Below, one piece after another: positions 27,401 through 39,600 of a DNA stretch of 64,000 bases. The notes under the pieces were generated by a model. It had not been told where the DNA came from and made no database searches. It worked only from the letters and a program-made list of their open reading frames with translations. This DNA comes from Syngnathus acus (taxonomy: Eukaryota; Chordata; Actinopteri; Syngnathiformes; Syngnathidae), in the NCBI RefSeq assembly GCF_901709675.1, contig NC_051098.1, positions 9,797,000-9,860,999 on the forward strand. Reading direction: 5' to 3'. The number at the start of each line of letters is the position of its first letter. Position 1 is the first letter of the stretch. The translations under genes were made by a program, and so were the position numbers.

Positions 27401-27430
27401 GCTAAAAGCCGTGGCCAAGGTAGGAGCCAT
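15481..27430 (-). CDS. slc43a2: SLC43A2 (LAT4) neutral amino-acid transporter
   Basis: This gene encodes a sodium-independent facilitative transporter of branched-chain and other large neutral amino acids at the plasma membrane. Thirteen coding exons join to 1716 nt, 571 residues (human 569): 27271-27430, 24863-25082, 24734-24789, 24557-24633, 19135-19227, 18863-18996, 18546-18757, 17815-17958, 17165-17291, 16897-17029, 16166-16239, 15738-15861 and 15481-15642. It starts [20 protein letters not shown] and ends with EAFV, as in human LAT4. Conserved stretches include [98 protein letters not shown] and [18 protein letters not shown], consistent with 12 membrane segments. The first extracellular loop (exon 2) carries three N-glycosylation sequons, NSS, NLT and NTS. 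The large cytoplasmic loop is in exon 7. LAT3 (SLC43A1) is excluded by the [10 protein letters not shown] start and the C-terminus. Confidence 0.96.
17755..17770. repeat. Poly-G tract in slc43a2 intron 8
   Basis: A run of 16 G residues on the plus strand, just after exon 8 on the transcript. It is a possible source of sequencing-length error and a candidate G-quadruplex former on one strand. Confidence 0.95.
20714..20766 (+). mobile_element. Degenerate 3' end of a fish dispersed repeat
   Basis: The text CCAAAGTTAGCTGAGATAGG followed shortly by GAAAATGGATGGATGG resembles, with an internal deletion, the tail of a very common fish interspersed repeat (…AGCTGGGATAGGC…AGAAAATGGATGGATGG). The family assignment is from memory. 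Confidence 0.5.
24315..24328. repeat. Poly-G tract in slc43a2 intron 4
   Basis: A run of 14 G residues on the plus strand. Confidence 0.95.
25083..27270 (-). other. slc43a2 intron after the first coding exon
   Basis: A 2.2-kb intron between the N-terminal exon and the extracellular-loop exon. No repeat family or additional exon is evident. Confidence 0.6.
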
Positions 27431-27819
27431 CACAACCAAAGTGGGGGTGCTTCACTTGTCTGACAGGAGAGGAGGAAGGGAGGCTATAACACCTGGATGA
27501 TTAAAAAAGTTGAGGGGGGGGAACAAATTAAAACAAATGTTGTTGATTAATTTATTAAAAAATGCTCATTGAATATTATACTAGTTATGGTGCACGTACG
27601 TGTTGGAAAATTGTCATCCCTGACATAACTTAAAATGCAGTCTGTTTTAAGAAGCCGTGGGACTGAATAGTAAAAGTACTTGGAGAAAATGGCAGGGACG
27701 CATCCTTGTGCTTTTGTTCCTTCCTCAAGCTGATGTACAGACAAGGGAAGAACAGCTGAGCGCTGTGGGCGTGTCAACCCCATCCGCGCACAGAGAGACG
27801 CCCCACCCTTAAGACATCT

Positions 27820-27865
27820 GATTGGAGCGTGGTGACAATAGCTCTTCGTCTATTGGTTAAAATGT
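27820..27865 (-). promoter_or_regulatory. Second CCAAT-box cluster upstream of slc43a2
   Basis: Two minus-strand CCAAT motifs, within GATTGGAG and TATTGGTT on the plus strand, lie about 400 bp before the first coding exon. They could form a proximal slc43a2 promoter. No TATA box or clean donor pairs with them. Confidence 0.3.
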
Positions 27866-29454
27866 ACATAGTAAACGAAGCAGCCGCACGTGAGGATGCT
27901 GCAAACATCTAATAGGAAGTACAAATGGTTCTGATTCAAGATAGACTTTCCCCAGATATATTTTTAATCGTAAATATATATTTTTAAAAACTATTGTAGA
28001 TATAATGCAACATCTAAAATCACCTAATATGGTTTAAAAATACTGTCGGAATTTTAAAAGGCTAGACAATTGCCTTTTTACGACAATTCTTCGTCACGAC
28101 AATGTATTTAACACGAATTAATTTGATACATGATCTTAAAACTGAAAGCTATATCAAATTGGACGTTTTCTATTTTGACAAAGACCGTTTTTAATTTAGA
28201 TCCTCAATTCTTGACTGTGAAAAAAACGATAGCACGTGAACGCAACACCAGTTCTATCCGGTTTGAACCAGCACGGCGCGAGATTGTTTATTCGGGGATC
28301 TTGAAATGTCCTTATTGGTATTGTATGTGATGTAAAAGACGTAAACACTTAAACGAGGACAATGTGCACGTCAAAACAATATTTAAAAAAAAAAAAAAAA
28401 AAAACATCAACACAAAAGAAATCTCCAGCTACCTTTGTGAATAAATCACATACGTTTTAGTTGTCGAGCTGAAACGGCATGTTTGAATTTACGAAGGTAA
28501 CAGAAAATTGTTGTCTCACACATTTGCACATATAAAAAAAAAAAACTACATGTTGTTAAATTCCCCTTTTAATGTTTTGTTTTGCATCCACGCAAACTTC
28601 CGTCAATCATCACTAAGCCTAAGTATAGCCACGCCTGTACTAGATATTTTAGGATGCATTGGTGTTGTTTCGGAGTAAGTCTCCACAATATCAACACCAA
28701 CATGACGACGACAATAAAGACAAAGTCAGACTCAGAACCCCCAAAACTGGTCAGAACTGGACTGCATGTCCGCCCCTCCTCACACTATTTGCGTCTCTCG
28801 CACCGCGCTTTAAAAAAGCGGCCAGGTGTCCGGTGAACAAGTACACTACGCTTCCGCTTACAAAATAAAACTTTTATTTTTTTACATTTTGCACATTTAA
28901 AATGACAACTATATATATGCCATAAGATGCCGTTTATGTTTAATTGTTTTAAAAACACACAAGGACTAGTAAAGGACGATACTATATGTAGCAATCATTT
29001 TCCATTCACGTAATTAGAGCTTTTATTTCTATAACTATATTACTAACCGGATTTATCCAATGTAATTTTGAGCACCTTGGTTATCAGTACATTACTAAGT
29101 AGCGCTCAGCTGTTCGGAACAACAACTGTAAAGGAAAAGTAGCCAACGCTGCCAAATGGAAATAAAATAAAAGAACGTGAAGAAATTCTGCTCCCATTCC
29201 ACGTTATAGCATAAAACATATTCGACTGTCAAAATAGTATGACGATATAAAGAGAGAATTGGCTAAACCTTAATGTAATTATTAGTGCCATTGTTCTTCG
29301 CCGAATAGCAAACAAAATACGAGGCTCATTGTACTTTATATTTGCTATCATACATTAGAGTGGAATGTTCGAGAAAATAGGCAAACTCTTTTGCAGCCTC
29401 TTTCTAGTGAGATGCGGTGAGTGAGTCAGAGCATCCTCGGTTGCGGCGACCCAC

Positions 29455-29590
29455 CTGAGTGTATGCGGCTTCAGGGACAAAGACAGTCCGCGGTGTTCAG
29501 TCCAATTCGCCTCTTTGCGTCCAGACGTCTGTCAACGATCTGGTCGAGTTCAAAGTTAACACGTAGGACGTGTGGTCGTTCTTTTAGCAA
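29455..29590 (-). other. slc43a2: Probable non-coding first exon of slc43a2
   Basis: A consensus donor (ACTCAG|GTGGGT) ends a minus-strand segment at 29455. It lies 30-170 nt downstream of a TATA box and CCAAT boxes. The matching acceptor is CTCTCCTGTCAG ending at 27460, which leaves a 29-nt 5' UTR before the slc43a2 ATG at 27430. The exon start near 29590 is set only by spacing from the TATA box. A more proximal promoter near 27.8 kb is an alternative. Confidence 0.4.
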
Positions 29591-29615
29591 GTTTCTCCAT
29601 TCCCTTGTCATTGCA

Positions 29616-29730
29616 GACATTATATAGCGGTCGCAGAGACGCTGCACAAACAACATCGCCTTCCTATTGGAGGAGGGCTGTGCTAAAGGCAAACCTCAGC
29701 CAATCAGAGAGCGCCAGTCCTCCACGTGCT
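29616..29730 (-). promoter_or_regulatory. TATA/CCAAT/E-box core promoter, probably of slc43a2
   Basis: On the minus strand a TATA-like CTATATAATG lies at 29618-29627. A CCAAT box on the same strand lies at 29666-29670, and another on the opposite strand at 29700-29704. An E-box CACGTG lies at 29723-29728. The spacing suits transcription toward slc43a2. Assignment to that gene is inference from order and strand. Confidence 0.45.
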
Positions 29731-32700
29731 TTGTTCCTCAGCTGTAGTCTTGCTAGAAAAAGACGTTGGAGTAAACATCACTTGATAGCTGTTGAGAATC
29801 GTTTTATACTGCTATTCATATAGTGCATTAAACTTCACCTATCACGTAATTATGAGGCCCTTGGGTAGCTCGACAAGGAATACTTGCCATTTGTTGACTA
29901 TTTATTTCCCTGCAGATGCATGTTCCAAATTACGATATTTACATTTGGGAGTTACGTTGCCAGTAGCTTAAACAATAAAAATGAATCTTCCTCAGCCTAA
30001 ATGGCAAAATAAAGAAAACTGATAAGTTTGCAGATGTCTCAAGTTTATTCAGAGCTGTAATCTTAAAGCCATTAAAACGTGAACTAATGACACTTGAGTG
30101 TATTCAAACCATCTTAGAAATAAAATATAATGGCTACCGTTGATACTTTAAGGTTACCTGAAGGTTAATGAACTTTTATCACATAAGGAGTATAAGATAG
30201 ATACACGAGCACTTGCATGTGCACGTGTGTTATAAATGGACTCACGTTTGACTCGAAATGTCACACCGAAGTTGAACTTCTAAGAAGGACGTGAATGTGG
30301 ACGCTTTGCCAGTCTTGAGACTTTTGTAGGGCGACACCTAGCGCCCATTCTAATTTACTACTGTATGTACTTGTAAATTTTGGACAAAGGTGGGCTGGAG
30401 CTTACTCATGCTGAATTTGGACGGGGGCGAGGTACATCAGAACCAATCAGCCGACATGCTGCTGCAATAACATTAGTGGGGTAACATCTTCCCCGACTGA
30501 TATAGAAAGTATCATTTGAGTTGTAGAAATATTGAAAGCTGCATTTGTTATCGGGGTCAGTCTTTTCACATGTTGTAAATAATGGCTATAATAAAATCAC
30601 AAGGCTCTGTTAGAAATGGAGGGGCAGAGCTAGAATTCTTGTGGTATCTGCTGGGGATTTAACTTTCTAATTTATAGAAATGTGGAACAGTTCTGTAATG
30701 ATTTACATGTAATCTCAACGAATCTCAAGGTTATTGATGAATTTTTTAATTAGAAAACTCACTAACCATAAAAACCACGCTACCTTTCATTGATAAAGAA
30801 AAAATCAAAGGGCTAACGACAAAAGCAAACATTCAAACCTACGGAGAATTTCAATCTCACCGCTCATCTATTTTGCTTGCCAAAAATTTCACGTGGATGC
30901 ACAAATGGATGACAAAAGAATGAGTTTGTTTTTTTCTGTACATGTCAAATTTATTCAACACATCTTTAGTATGGTATGTTTCTTAGTGTGCTGGCATAAT
31001 TATACATTAGTTTAGATCATACTGTAATAGAGCTGACAAAATGTATCTTCAAAAAAAAAAACATTAGGATTTGGTATCAATTATCACATGGCTTTTTTGC
31101 AAAATAGTAAAACAACAATAAAATGTTGCTCTGGCAGACTTAACAGAAAAGGTTGTACGACTCATAAGTCTCTTAATATTGCTATGCAACAAGCCACATT
31201 CAGCAATTCTATGAATTTTGCCCCCAAAAATGTTTTTAAATCATCAAACTCGGTTTGGACATTTCATTTATAGCAGAACACAAACTGTACAAGTCTCCCT
31301 CCTGAAATCAAATCAGATCAAAACAATTAACAAAAACTATTCAAAATTACAGATAATGATCATAATGGTTCTTTGGCTTTTAAGTGAAGCAGCAGTCTTG
31401 GCATATTGCACCCGCCTCGGAGTGAAGTCTGCAAAAATAACCATTGGGAACCATTTGAGGGACCCTTTCAAAATGAGGTTCAAAGCTTCTCCCCGGCAAT
31501 CGGGATTTGGCTGAGTTTCAATTACACATCAATTTTCATAACTGCTCTATCATAGGAATTGCTGCTACATACAGTATATATTAGAATATTTTCTGTATAC
31601 GTGTAAATATTTCTGTGTGGGACCTCACCCTTGCCCAAATTTTCATAAAATCAACCTATTTTAATATTCGGCTGACATTGGGTCCTCTTAGATTAAAGAT
31701 CATAGGTAAAGTGAAGCAAAGCCAGTCGATATAAAATGTCATTCTGTTTGGCATCACTTCCTAAACATCATTTGTCACACCTGTCTCATTCATTGTTTTT
31801 ACAAAAGATAAATCATTACATGTTTCATAAAAGTCAGGCACTGTTTACAGTTAAGCCCAAAATTATTTACACCCAGGCTACATTGTAAATGCTCTCCAAT
31901 CGCTCACAGCGCATGTCATGAGTGGGAGCTGAATCTAAACTGCCTGCTCTGAGGTCAACCACAGTCAGTCACCAGTTTTATTAGACATATTAAAAATATA
32001 TAAATTTCATTGTTCTATTATTCTTACACTTGATTTATTCGTAATCCTCCATTTAATTTATGTCATCCTTCTAAAGGTTTGCAGTGACTTTTAGGATATC
32101 GTAAATCATTCGACTTGCATGAATTGATGGAGTGTGAATATTATGGACATGGAAGTTTTCATCAAATGCTAAAATGAAAATAATTTAGTTTTTTTTATTA
32201 GGCATAGGTCAATTACCTGTTTACCATGGTTTTAAAAAGTCAAGGAGTGTATATATATGATAAAAGTTTCTTAAAGTATAAATATTCTCTATTCTGTTTA
32301 AAAAATAAAATACACGGTGTTCAAAATGTGACAAAATGTTGTCTTTACTTACCTATATATTTCAAATAAGGTAATTTTAGAAATGTAATTTTAAAACCAT
32401 GATACCGATTTTGCGCTGTTATCTCATCAGCCCATGCCTAATTTTTCATTATTGTTCAAATTAAAATTCCCTTGAACCTTGAATTTTGGCCCTGGATGAA
32501 AAAACGTTGGGCTTAAAGTTACAATATTGCTGGTGACATGCTGGTTTGAACACTTGGGTTAGAAAATTGTGGGCATTATGCAAAAGCCATCTGACAGTAA
32601 TGATAATTTCCAAGCCAATTAAACAGCAACAAAACAACACAAAGTTAACATTAAATAAGCCTAAGTGAAGTGGCTTAAAATCATTCGGCCTTTACGTCAA

Positions 32701-33651
32701 TTTCCGCTTGAATTAGCCACCTAACATAAAACCCACACACATTTTCAATGAACAGCTATAAGTTGTGAGTTTTTGTCTTTTAGAGGCACAGCGGCATAAA
32801 ACACAAAAGTAGCTGTAAACCCGTCACAAGCTACAAAGACCAGTCAGGTTATACAAATTAGAGAGGAGGCACAAGAATCGAAGCAGAGAAGGCGTTGGGA
32901 AGGATGGAGGAGGTGCCATTCACCAGAGTGAGCAATGCTGACACATTGTCATTACAAATATATGAGTTAATGGGAAAGGCACAAGCACAAGGTGAGAAAC
33001 AGCTGTCTGACAATCCCCTGAGCGTCCGGCTCCCCTCCTCTTCACACATTAAAAGTTTTTCATTTGCTGCTCCTTTTGTTTAAAAGTAGTACACATGACG
33101 AGTACAGTAGTATGTCCATCACTCAAAGCTAACTGCCTGTTATTGGAGTTGTTTACCATCCCTTCAACTCTTTGTCCACATGCAAAATCAGACTTTCAAA
33201 CCTACTATGAAAACCACTGACAAGAGAGTAATAAAAGAAAAAGAGCAGGAAAAATATATAACATCCTGATTTCTCCACGATGACCCCTTTTCTTCTCTCG
33301 TTGTTTGCTTCTGTTCCCAAATAAATCACTTATAAACACAAACGTTACTAGAAAAACACATAGCTGATATTCCTTGGCCTTACTTCTAAAATGACAATCT
33401 TCCAACAATATTAATCCCCCAAAGTAGAACATATAAACATAAATATATCAATTAATATTGCTGGATCGTTTATTTTGAAATTGGAAGCCAACGCCCCCAC
33501 AACATGATGATAAGCTGGCACCTGATTGGCTAAAGCAGAGGAGGGCTTGAGGTCAAGTGATTCAAAGATAGAAGAGTACATTGCGTCTGTGTATGTGTGT
33601 GTGTGTGTTTGTGTTTGTGTGTGTGCATTCAATATCAGAGGATCTGGATCA
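29731..33651 (-). other. Spacer and myo1c 3' UTR
   Basis: No coding exon was recognised. The right part is myo1c 3' UTR. Minus-strand AATAAA hexamers at 33469-33474 and 30950-30955 are candidate ends, giving a short (0.2 kb) or long (2.7 kb) UTR. Neither is proven. Confidence 0.45.
33591..33626. repeat. (TG)n microsatellite just after the myo1c stop codon
   Basis: An interrupted TG run starts about 26 nt after the myo1c stop, so it is transcribed in the 3' UTR as a CA-rich tract. Confidence 0.9.
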
Positions 33652-36600
33652 TCATCTGGAGTTCAATCTTGGAGCCGTCTGAAAGAAATGTAGTCGAGAC
33701 AAAGGTCACATCAAGTGGACAACCCAGAAGTGACATCAACTTTTCCATTCTGATGTTGTCAAGGAGTGAAAATGACTTTCATCAACTAGTTTGGTGCCAG
33801 GTAGTAAACAGTGTTTAGAAACTAAGCTGAATTTCAAATTAGCCCACAATCAGATTCAGACAAAATTGTACTTAAAAGAAGTCACGGGGGTGGGAGCCCT
33901 CTGTTTACAAGCGTTTCGCAGCCGTGAATAACAACAATTTGTCTAATTGCCAATAGATGTGCTTGGCACAAAGATGCCACCAGATGGAGACAGAGCAATT
34001 TTTTTTTTTTATGATAGACACGTTTTTTAGCAAACAAAAATCCATCTGCAGGGTTGACTGTACAATAAATCGTAATGGCTTTGTGGTAATATGGCAAATA
34101 CTGGCCACAACTATTTTGCTTATTCAGTACAAAGATCTTCAGGATGGCACCCAGAACAAAGATAGTTTGATTGTATTCTTCAAAAATAGAGAATTTGACC
34201 ACTCACCACAGATAGGTGCCCATTCTTAGCCTTGGCCACCAGTAGCTCTGATCCAGGTATGAAGTCAATGAACCCTTCTTTTCCTTGGCCCACTGTGAAT
34301 TTTATACTACAAGGGAAGCACAAACACGATTTGGTACATTAGGACAACAACGCAAACAAGTAACGCCACAACAAGAACAACAACACGTTTTTACTGAATA
34401 TCTTGGTGCAAGCTATATGTGAGCCTTTGGATTTGAAAATTGGATGAGCTTTAGGCAAATGTTTCCTGTCGCTAACAAAATATTTCACAGATGGGATAAA
34501 GTATTAATCGTGGCATGATTTCTTTCCATCCAAACAACCCGACTCTGCTTTCATCTGTCAACAGAATAATTTGCCAGCAATAATGTGCAACACACAGGCA
34601 ACTCTTTTGCAAACTTCAACTCTGTAAACTTTTTTTTGGACAGCGATAGCTCGCTCTGTGTTGTCTGTCATCAATGAAATCAATTATTGATTGATGTTTT
34701 ACTCAACCCAGATTTCTCAACAGAGATGTTAGCATGTGCCAAATAATTTGCCAACACTCTTGAATTGTGGACATGTGATGTGCGCTGGTTGCTGTAGTTA
34801 TGCGGTAAATGAACAAAATTTTTTTTGTTCAGCAGAGGGCTGCAAGCAGTATGTTGTAGGTCAGTGAAATATTTTGCATTTAAAGATTAGCTCTGATTTA
34901 ATTATAAATCTGTCATCTCTGAATCAGTATTTCTAGTTACACTGGCAGATGTATATATCCATCCAAGTGACGCTTAACCCAAAAGTTTGAGAATTCTTGG
35001 TTTACATGATTGAATGGTGGGGGAAAGATACATATGTACTTTGAAGATTGAATAAAGAAAAAAAACATGCGTGGCCAACACGCAAGGGTTGACTGTATTG
35101 AATAAATGAGTGTAATTTTCCCCAAACATTGCAGATGACTTTATAACCCGTTTACATTTTCCCCAAACAAATTTCTCATCATGTTAACAAACAGCCCAAA
35201 CAACAGCATTTTGTCCCTTCTGAGTTAAAAACAAAATGTAAACATCGCTTTATCACTGTGTAAGGATAAATACTGACGATGATGTAACGTCTGCTCTCAC
35301 CGATCACAGATAGTTCTTACCTGCCCTGGTTGATGTTGATGCTGTTTACTTTGTCAGCACATATGGCGATCTTGGTCAAGGTCTCAATCACGTGGTCGCT
35401 TTGTAGAACCACATCTCCCTGTGGAATTTAAACCCAAATATGAAGGTATTGTGTTAAGCAAAACAAACTGAGTCCAGTGCTTGCACAAGCACTACCTTCT
35501 GTTTGTTGTCATCACTGGGCACGTGCAGAACAAATAGGCCATCGCTGAGAGAGCTGACCGAGATACCTGCGCAGCAAATTTCAATGAACAAGGGGCTGTT
35601 GATTAAAAAAAAAAAACTGTTTGCTCGGGAGTTGACCTCTGACCTTTCAGAGCATCGTAGTCAATGCGTTGCTTGAGCTTGGCATCTTCTACAATAACGG
35701 CACAGTTTGCCGTGAGAAGCAGCTGGCGTGGACGGGCCTTGTAGCCCTTCCTGTCGTATTTAGTGACTGGCACTGCATACTGGAAATAAGAGAAGAAAGA
35801 AGTAAGGAATCGTATCAACTGAACGGAGCTGGACTCAACTAACCTTCAACTTTTCGTTTCCTAGTGTCTGCAGGACCTTGGGATTTATGTTCTCACCATC
35901 TGAGAAGAGTTGACGAGTCAGCATTTTCTGTAGCGTGTGAATTTGTCTGTTTGAAAATACTTACCCAGTCTAGTGCTGACAAACAGTTTGGGCACACTTT
36001 GTGGATAGTTGTCTTTTTTTTCCTTAAATATCTCACTTGCGATCACCTTTTGCTCCATCTAGCCATATAGCATTGAAAAATAAAGCGGATGGTCAAATAT
36101 TAAAAGACACACGATGGAGGACAATGTGAAATCTGACTCAAAAAACATCACCTGGTGTTTCCATTCAGGGCTGATCTTCTTGCAGTAGATCCAAACCATG
36201 TTCTGCATGCAGAGCTTGCGCAAATGTTCAGACGCCTAAAAACACAGATAGTCGTGTCCAAGGTTATTATTATTAGAAATGCAATGATAATCGATTAATC
36301 GACAAGTAATCAATTACTACATTAATCAATGACTTTTGCTAATCATTTAATTGTTTCGATACGTTTTTTCAATTTAAAATTGTCCAAACCGTTTGAATTT
36401 CAACTTGTCGTCTCTAAATATTCTCTTATCTCTGTCATCCTCCAGCAAAGGAGACTCATAATATTATTGAATAGAAATAAAACATTTGCTTTTACTTTGG
36501 AAACCATTGATCATAGTGATCAATGATCTGTTAGTGAAGAAAATATAAATTAACTATATTAACTAGGGTTGCAACTAATGATTATGTGAATAGTTGATTA

Positions 36601-39600
36601 ATCTGTTGATTATTTTGCCGATTAATCGATGAAGAAGATAAAAAAAAAACATGCTTTAATTTCCATGCCTTTATTTCAAGGACAGGACATTAATAGTTAA
36701 TGAAAACTAATATAACAACTACAATTAAAAAAAATTCTTAATCAAATAAAAAAAAAAAAAACGAGAATGCTTTTGTCAGTTAATATTACACATGAACTTT
36801 CGAGTTCATTTCAAATGTAGTCATTTTATTATGTATATTCAAATCTAGTGTTTCACCATGTTTGAGAAATGTGTGTGTAATTCTTACCTCTGTAAGAGCT
36901 GCTGGTGGCGTCGGCCAGCTTTTGTCCAGAACGTTCTTTGGCAGGTTTCTGCGTAAATTCATGAGGAAGGAATAGCGCACGTAATCCAGGAAATACTCAT
37001 TCTCCGGACAGCGCTCCTTGTGCCGGTAAATGAAGCCTTTGATAAACCTGGGTGTGATGAAAAGAAATTTTAACACACTTGATTTACCAGTTCGGGTCAT
37101 TCCATGACCAAGCTTGTAACTCAGTTTACTTGTTTATCAAATCAATTTTCATAGTTGAAATGAATAAAAACGCTTTCTCGTCTTTGTGTACCTGCGGATA
37201 GTGTCAGCAGCCTGCCGCCTGCGTTTGGCCCTCCTCCTGGCTAAGATCCCCCTCCACCATGCTTGAATGGCAATAACTGAAAAAAAAACAAGACATTATT
37301 TCACAGATGTTCAATAAACCAGAAGAAGGAAACAGTAGGTTGTCTATTCCTTACCTGAAGTTCTAAGTTTTTGGTACTTGGACCGCTGGCTGTAGCCCCT
37401 CCATTCTGACTGCAATATGGTAGCTGGAGGAGTAAAAAGAAGTGAAAAAATATTCGAAACAATTATTGTATGCAAGTCAAAGCTTTGAAGAACTTCAATA
37501 GTATTTTGCGTATATTGTGAAAGTGACTGTGGCCGTTTGGTGTATTATCAGCAATGGACTCTCTCTCACCGAGACTATGCTTCCTGGTCTCGAGGGCCTC
37601 CTCAGTGGCAAATAAGGTCTTCGGGAAACGGATGAAAAGTTTTGATCTGCAAAGTGGAGTTTATTTATAAAAAAAACATTCAGTATATTAATACATTATA
37701 TATACATGTGTGCCAGTGTGTGTTAATGACCTGCCCAGCTTGTAGTCCTCAGGCTTGTAGCCCAGATGCTTGACCAACACAGCAACTCCATCTGACAATT
37801 TGCCCTTCCAGTTTGGCCAAGTCTCTGGGCACAGGGACTTGTACCTAAATGAAATACAACAATTCATTTATAAAGCCGAAACATCAATGAGGGTTTAATA
37901 TTTTAGACGGAATGATTTGTAATTAAAAAAATGGCAAACAAAAGAGGGCTGGTTGAAACTACACGAAGCTTACTGTATCAAATATTTGCTTTACAGACAC
38001 TTTACATTTGCCAATCCCTGTTCATGGACCGAGCAGGCTAAAAACTGTTTTTCAGTGATTCTTTTCAGGTTTAAAGAGTTTAAAGTGGATTATCAACTCT
38101 GTTCAAATTAGCACTCACAATAGATGACTGAGCTCTGGCCAGTGGGTCCAACACGTGAGTATTGTATGACATGATGGATGTTTGATGAATTGTATCTTAA
38201 TGATAGAATCAAATATATTCTGATCACCTCTGCAAGAAAACCTCATAGCGTCGTCTGTAAGCAAAGCCGGCTCGCCTCACTCTCAGATTCTCCATCAGTC
38301 CCAGATACTTGACCTGGTGACGGATCAGAACATCGTCAAAGCGACCTGGCAACAAGAGGAGGGGGTAGAAAGTTTAGAGTCGGGTCACAATAGCCTGAGA
38401 AAAATGTATAGTTTGTTGGATAAAATGAATGAGCAGTAGGAGTGACAAAGAGAAACAGTGTGAACTAACAAAAGGACAACTGTAGGGGCAAACAAAGGCC
38501 AGCGCAGTATACGAACGAGTTTACTCTGTAGCCGGTGACGTGGCGATAAACCAAGTGCTTTCCTTGGAATCAGCAAGAACAGGATTAAAATGACGTCTAC
38601 GTAGAAAATATTAGCTTGTGGAAGCTGCTAAGCTGCTTTGGCTGTGTTTACAAGAGTGGTTACGTGAAGCTGACATAATACTTTTGAAGCTTCTCACTTG
38701 ATCAAATGTATTAGAGTCCAAGATAAAACCCAATTGTTCACTTGATGAGAAAAAAGAAATAAAACAAGACTTCATACTTGCTTGCTTGGAGTCATTGGGC
38801 TTGATGCAGCGAACATATGACGGTTCCTTGGACATGAGGATCTCCATGAGTTTCGCCAGGCTGGCCTTGAACTGGGTTGCTGCCTGGAAAGGCAGACAAA
38901 AACAAGACAGAGAACGGATGAAGACGGCAGATCCAATGCAGCTTAAAAAGATGATGAAAAAGGATGAAAGTGCAAATTGAAGCCGCATTGGTCCACACTG
39001 AGGGGGATCGATGCTGACGTTCAAAAAGGAGGAGTGGAGGCAAGTGGTGACGGAGTGAGTGAACATTGGCTGTCGTTGAGGAGAAGGACTCTTCCCTCAC
39101 CAGCCAGTGACAGCACAACCAGTGTGGGTGTATGTGAAAGCCATTCCTCAGTGAGTGGGCAGCAGCGGAGAATCCCCATCACACTGCCCACTCAACACTG
39201 AGGGAACACATGTCTGTTTGTTTTGCGTTGGGAAAATATGTTGGGACGCATGAGAATGAGGCACATATTACCTACCGTGTCTGGACGTTTCTTGTCACTC
39301 AGCTCATCTCTGTTGAAACACTGGTTCAGGATCTTGTTCTCAGACATGCACATAACCTTCAAATGGAAATGGAATGTTCAAATATCGCATCAAACACAAA
39401 CCAGCTAATAACAATCATGAGCTGTGTCAGTCTCACCTCTTTTAGGTTCCTGAAGAGCAAGTCATTGTTCTTGTCCAGAAAACCTGGAGACAGGATTCAT
39501 TTCAAGTTGGATACATCATGCACTAACCAAGTACAATTTTTCCACTTACCCATTTCACATATTTTACTTGAAGTCTCTTTTGTGTCAAATCGTCAACTCA

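Noticed and set aside
29421-29823. Overlapping ORFs on both strands at 29.4-29.8 kb considered as a small gene
   Set aside because: They lie in a CpG-containing promoter region where stops are rare. No family match was seen, and promoter and UTR features explain the sequence better.
38611-39066. 151-codon minus-strand ORF read as one gene
   Set aside because: Only 38778-38883 is real (myo1c exon 18). The rest is flanking intron without a stop.
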